NCBI RefSeq assembly: GCF_041146395.1
Contig: NC_090989.1
Location: 125,797,501-125,861,500, forward strand
DNA length: 64,000 nt
Source: Eulemur rufifrons
Lineage: Eukaryota; Chordata; Mammalia; Primates; Lemuridae
Reading direction: 5' to 3'
In this document: positions 60,010-64,000 of the stretch, piece by piece
Layout: every line of letters begins with the position of its first letter
Numbering within the stretch: the first letter of the stretch is position 1
The notes under the pieces: model-generated
The model's input: only the letters and a program-made list of their open reading frames with translations
Databases searched by the model: none
What the model was told of the DNA's origin: nothing
Position numbers and translations under genes: made by a program

Positions 60010-60740
60010 GGTTTTTCTGTGCCTCACTGCCCTCTCACACCCTGTCTATCAGCAAGTTGCAGGGCTCTAATTCCAAAACATATTCCATGTTCATCTATTT
60101 CTGTCATCTCTGTAATTGTTTTTCTACTACAATCTTAGACTGGAGCCTTCTAACTAAACTTCCTGCTTCCACTCTTTCCCTTCTGTGACCCAAAATTCTT
60201 ACCAAAATTCTTCACACAGTAACCTGAGCAATCCTTTAAAAATATAAATTAGGTCATGTCCTTCTGGTTTATTCAAAACCTTCAGTTCCTTCCCATTGCC
60301 CTTAGGGTAAAGTTCATACCCTTACCATGGCCTGCTGGACTTCATCTCATTTCACTCTCACCCAGCTTCCTGCTCTCCAGTGACGAAGGCCATGGTTCCT
60401 TTAACACTCCAGGCTTGTTTCTGTGTGGGGCCTTTGTTCTTGCTAATCCCTCTGCCAGAATGCTCTGCCCTTAACATCTGCTTGGCTGCCTCTTCCTCCT
60501 CATTCAGGTCTCAGCTGAGGCATCGTCACCTGAGAGAGGCTTTTCCTGATTTTACCCTTCCCACCCCATCACTCTTTATCACATTCATAATCTGTAATTA
60601 TCTCGTTAATTATCTGTTTACTATTATCTGTCTCTCGAGCTGTAATAAAAGCTTCATGATGTCAAGGGCCTTGCATCTGGTTCTTTATAGTAACTCAAGG
60701 CCTAAAATAGTGCATCTTACCTCTGTAATTGTTGAATGAG
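60010..60740 (+). mobile_element. L2 LINE 3' segment
   Basis: 'ccttcagttccttcccattgcccttagggtaaagttcatac', 'cagaatgctctgcccttaacatctgcttgg' and 'gctgtaataaaagcttcatgatgtcaagggcc' are collinear with L2. Open frames of 72-119 codons here are remnants or chance. Confidence 0.85.
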
Positions 60741-60880
60741 CTGAGGGTACCTGTTGAACCAAAACAAGTGTAATTAATCTTAAATCCTAAATTTAATCTG
60801 GTGCTTGCAGTGATTTGTTTTACTATTTATTTAATGGTTTCAGTTTTATTTAGCATTTATGATAATTTTCTGTGTTTCAG

Positions 60881-60909
60881 AAATAAAGCTAATTAAGATT
60901 TTTGGCAAG
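60881..60909 (+). other. OXNAD1: Candidate 29-base OXNAD1 leader micro-exon
   Basis: 'tctgtgtttcag' precedes 29 bases ending 'tttggcaag' and then 'gtaagg'. Both splice sites are good. No transcript evidence is available here. Confidence 0.2.
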
Positions 60910-61125
60910 GTAAGGCCTGTGAGGATACATTGATGGAATAGTCTTTATATGGTGTTAGGAATTACTTAATATTTATTGATCTGCTGTGGTTGGTTCATAT
61001 GCAATGTATGAAACCATTGGACATATTTCAAAAAATGAGAATTTTTTTTAATACCCATTCAAAGGACTGGCATAAAGCTTTGGAATATACTTTGAACAGA
61101 AGTTTATAAAAGTGTTCTGTATTTA

Positions 61126-61139
61126 CCAGTAGGTGGCAC
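61126..61139 (+). promoter_or_regulatory. CTCF core-motif match
   Basis: CCAGTAGGTGGCAC fits the CTCF core at every position. It lies in unique sequence of the OXNAD1 5' intron. Confidence 0.5.
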
Positions 61140-61606
61140 TCTTGGTTATGATTACTGTTAGAAAACAAGTTTTTAGAATTTTAAAGGGAACAGCTTTTAA
61201 AAATTAACATTTCTTTGTTTTCTAGTTTAGTTGAAGAGACCATTCAAACAACATAATCACAAAATGATGTATCCTATTGTGAGGACAATTTATTTTAGTA
61301 ATTGTTGTCTAAACCCTTGAGCAGAACAGTATTCCCATATATAACTATATAGCAGTTAAATTTTATCAGGGAACTTCGCCTCAAGTGACATGGAACTGTA
61401 TCATTCTTGCCTTTGGTCCGATGTTTCCTGGGGTGGATATCCTAAGTAGCAGGAGTTAAAGACAGGCTGAGGAAGATAAACAAGAGAAATAATCAAAAAA
61501 GAAAAGTAGAAATGTAAAGAGGGAGAAAGGATGGAAAGGGGGTAACTGAGAGTGGGCTTTCTGTGGGGTGATGCCTACTGATGATAATGAGCTTTTCCTT
61601 TTGCAG

Positions 61607-61826
61607 CTAAGAGGTAGTGGTACTTTTCATCAGTTTGCCAAAACATTCTATGTTGTCTGTGCCATTGCAGGAACTTTGTGAGAATTTCAGTGTGTTGAAA
61701 AACTGTCCATGTTCCAACTGGTGTATATCCAAAGGTCTCAGTATAATACCAGGACCAAGACATTCTGTGTCGGTCAGCCAGCCAACTATACACTTACTGA
61801 CTCCTAAAATCTCATGGACTTCTAAA
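61607..61826 (+). other. OXNAD1: Candidate OXNAD1 non-coding exon
   Basis: Strong acceptor 'ttttccttttgcag' and a consensus donor AAA|gtaagt bound 220 bases of non-repetitive sequence. A second acceptor 'gccattgcag' at 61670 would give 156 bases. The open frame through it does not match OXNAD1, so it would be leader sequence. Confidence 0.3.
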
Positions 61827-62144
61827 GTAAGTTTCAAATTCTTTCTTTCAGTGATTAACATACCATCTTTGATTGAGTGCATTTAACAGAGAAAAAACTA
61901 CAGTTAGTGGTCTTGTGTGAGGTGAAAGAGGCCTTATACTTTTGTCACTTACTAGAGAGAAAAATAGCAAGTGATATGTTTATCTGCAATGATGCTGTAT
62001 TATACTGTGACAAGAAGATATAGATCTTTTATCTAAAGACAAGTTATGAAGCAGTGGCCTTTTTGATATGATTTGGTTATAGCTGAGTAAATTACATATG
62101 ACTTATACCACCTGATTTATTTACTTTTATTTATTTTCTGTCGC

Positions 62145-62275
62145 CACCTGTTAGAATGCAAGTTCTCTAAGACAGTCTTTGTTTTTTCCATGCCTGTGTC
62201 ATCAGTGCTTAGGCCAATGCCTGCCACATACTGGGCTCTTAGTAAATATTTGTTGAACGAAGGACTAAATTAATG
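62145..62275 (+). mobile_element. L2 3' end
   Basis: 'gttagaatgcaagttctctaagacagtctttg' and 'caatgcctgccacatactgggctcttagtaaatatttgttgaacg' form the L2 terminus. Confidence 0.85.
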
Positions 62276-62589
62276 AGTATGGAGTAGGAATGTAAACACA
62301 CTTAGCTTGAATATTTTCCTAACACTAAATTTATTACAATTAATTTACATAATGCCTTCCAAAGAGCTCAGAAAAAAAAGTGTTCACATACATTTTCATT
62401 TATTCTTCAAGTAACTAAGATAGGAAGGGACAGCTATGGCAATATAACATGTTAAATGTGGCCATTTTAGGCAAAGAAATGTTTGAAAATTGACATAGGA
62501 AAGAAACAAACAAAAAAATGTATCATCTAACTCATAATCAGTGTGTTTTCTGATAGGCCAGTAGTTTTTAGAATTTGAAATGTTGAGGA

Positions 62590-63040
62590 ATCTTTTTGTG
62601 TGTGTGTGTTTAACTTTCTATTGAAGTATAATATACAAACAGCAAAGTACACAAATTCTAAGATCACTTTTTACATACTATCAGCACCCAGATTAAGAAA
62701 CAACATTATCACTACCACCTCCCAAGGAAAGCTGCTAACTTGATTTCTAACATTGTAGATTCATTTTGCCTATTTTTGTACTTAATATGATTGGAATCAA
62801 TCATGTTCTTTCATGTGTTCTTTTAAGTCTGGTTTCTTTCATTCAATATATTTGTGGTATTCATCTATGTTACTGCATGTAATTTCAGTGTATTCATTTT
62901 CATTACTGTATAGTATATCTTATTGTATGGATATATCACAACTAGTTTATCTACTTTAGTAATGACCATTTGGATAGTTTCCAGTTTGGGCTGTTATGAA
63001 TAGTGTTACTATTATCTGTGTTGGTTTTTAACATCTGGGA
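62590..63040 (-). mobile_element. L1 3' region, antisense
   Basis: 'aactttctattgaagtataatatacaaacagcaaagtacacaaat', 'ttggaatcaatcatgttctttcatgtgttc' and 'ttgtatggatatatcacaactagtttatc' are an old L1 3' end read backwards. Confidence 0.8.
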
Positions 63041-63477
63041 AGCTTAGGCATTTTATATTTGGAAACCTCAGTAAATTTGCCTCTCTTTTGTACTTTATAT
63101 AACAAGAAATATTAAAGAGTTATATAGTACTCTTTAGGTGGAGTACAGGCAGTTATGAAAAATCTCTCTTCTACTATAATAGCATAAGATTAGTCATATG
63201 AACTTGGTCAGAAATTTTGGAAACCAGTAGAGAAAATTAATATTTGACAGCACCAAAAATTACATACTTATGTACCAGGGCAATATCGTGAATCAGCTCT
63301 AAATAGTGGCAGAAACCTTGTCAAGGTGAGGTTAGGCTCTTGGTTGCTTTGCTAGTGGATCAACTCATAACATCACCAACAGAAATCAAAACTCTTCTTC
63401 ACTGGCTCCTAAGACAATCTGATATTTCTCTACTTTTTCTTAAAATAATTTTAAACTTCAGTTTTATGTTTGCCCAG

Positions 63478-63604
63478 GAAGTACCATGGCCTGTCCTGCT
63501 GTTTTGATTCCTGGGTTGTTGCGAGGCTCTGTTGGAGCCATTTGTGCTCAGGCCCCTTTATTGAGATTGACACCCAGCACTTTGCGCCATCTTACTCTAA
63601 CCAG
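63478..63604 (+). CDS. OXNAD1: OXNAD1 first coding exon (CDS from 63486)
   Basis: The acceptor 'tatgtttgcccag' is followed by eight leader bases and ATG at 63486 with a strong context (A at -3, G at +4). It reads [20 protein letters not shown], then [16 protein letters not shown] and ends inside a Ser codon (AG|gtaagt). OXNAD1 is a predicted mitochondrial oxidoreductase with FAD-binding and NAD-binding domains; substrate and partner are not well established. This exon is only the N-terminal targeting region, rich in Leu, Arg and small residues with no acidic residues. It matches the human N-terminus, as I recall it, at most positions. The enzymatic domains lie beyond the right edge. Confidence 0.93.
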
Positions 63605-63889
63605 GTAAGTCATTAGACTTCACTGTCATTTGAGGTTGATTTTCAAAGAGATCTGACCTGCTGGTGATTGTGGGAGGCATGTGAAACTCCTGAAAGAGGT
63701 AACATCTTGGCTTAAATGGGCATGCCATCAGATCATTAAACTTTAGTTCAATGGAAATATTCACTGGCCATTTTGTAGGCTCCATAATGTTATATTGTAT
63801 TTTGGATAGCCATGATATTGTAAGAAAAACTAATTTTATTATTTTTATGAGGATAATATTTCATAACCTAATTTTCTTTTCTGTTAAAG
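63605..63889 (+). other. OXNAD1: OXNAD1 intron, 285 bases
   Basis: GT-AG intron (AG|gtaagt ... ttctgttaaag). Contents unremarkable. Confidence 0.9.
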
Positions 63890-63953
63890 TGTAATGAAAT
63901 CCATAAGGAAAACCGATCACTTGGAGAGAACTGCAAGTGTTGTTCGCCGTGAG
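63890..63953 (+). CDS. OXNAD1: OXNAD1 second coding exon
   Basis: Completes the split Ser codon and reads VMKSIRKTDHLERTASVVRR-E, then donor GAG|gtttgt. 64 bases, exit phase 0. The K-R-K/K-T-D-H-x-E-R-T-A-S block agrees with the human protein as I recall it. It is the stretch before the FAD-binding fold, probably near the end of the targeting sequence. The donor is weaker than the gene's other donor, but reading on gives a frame unlike the family. The gene continues past the window. Confidence 0.9.
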
Positions 63954-64000
63954 GTTTGTGTCTTTGGGGTACGGGAGGTTTTTCTGGCTGGGCAGTTCAT

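Overview
The window is mammalian nuclear DNA: intron-split genes with consensus splice sites, MIR and L2 fossils, LTR remnants and primate-type SINEs. The Alu-like SINEs carry the 'cctgagcaagagcgagac' variant. The youngest L1 3' end finishes with 'gtacccccacaatatgctgaaataa'. Both are, as far as I recall, typical of strepsirrhine primates (lemurs, lorises, galagos) rather than of apes or monkeys. The gene order GALNT15 - DPH3 - OXNAD1 matches my memory of human chromosome 3p25. Species is an inference; gene identities are firm.

Layout. (1) 1-24,943: the last eight coding exons of GALNT15 on the + strand, a Golgi mucin-type O-glycosylation enzyme. The window opens inside an intron, so the N-terminal anchor, the stem and the first part of the catalytic domain are missing. 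The eight exons join in frame into about 404 codons ending at 24,496. (2) About 24,950-49,800: a gene-poor spacer filled with repeats (Alu-like SINEs, hAT elements, L2, MIR, MLT1, MLT2 and MST-type LTRs). I found no convincing gene there. (3) 52,082-56,212: DPH3 on the - strand, complete in three coding exons (82 codons), with a probable long 3' UTR below 52,082. (4) 56,213-56,875: a CpG-rich divergent promoter shared by DPH3 (-) and OXNAD1 (+), with an ETS site, two CCAAT boxes and a CRE half-site. (5) 56,876-64,000: the long 5' intron region of OXNAD1, then its first two coding exons. The gene runs off the right edge.

Function. The three genes are neighbours, not a pathway. GALNT15 starts O-GalNAc glycans in the Golgi, DPH3 is the zinc/iron electron donor for diphthamide synthesis in the cytoplasm, and OXNAD1 is a predicted mitochondrial FAD/NAD oxidoreductase. 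Only DPH3 and OXNAD1 share regulatory DNA.

I did not find an unknown biological system. The points most worth a second look are a GC-AG intron and a glycine at a normally basic catalytic-domain position in GALNT15, a 24-bp perfect palindrome in a GALNT15 intron, the DPH3/OXNAD1 promoter ETS site, candidate non-coding OXNAD1 exons, a MITE-like foldback element at 27.6 kb, and several retrotransposon copies whose target-site duplications can be read directly.
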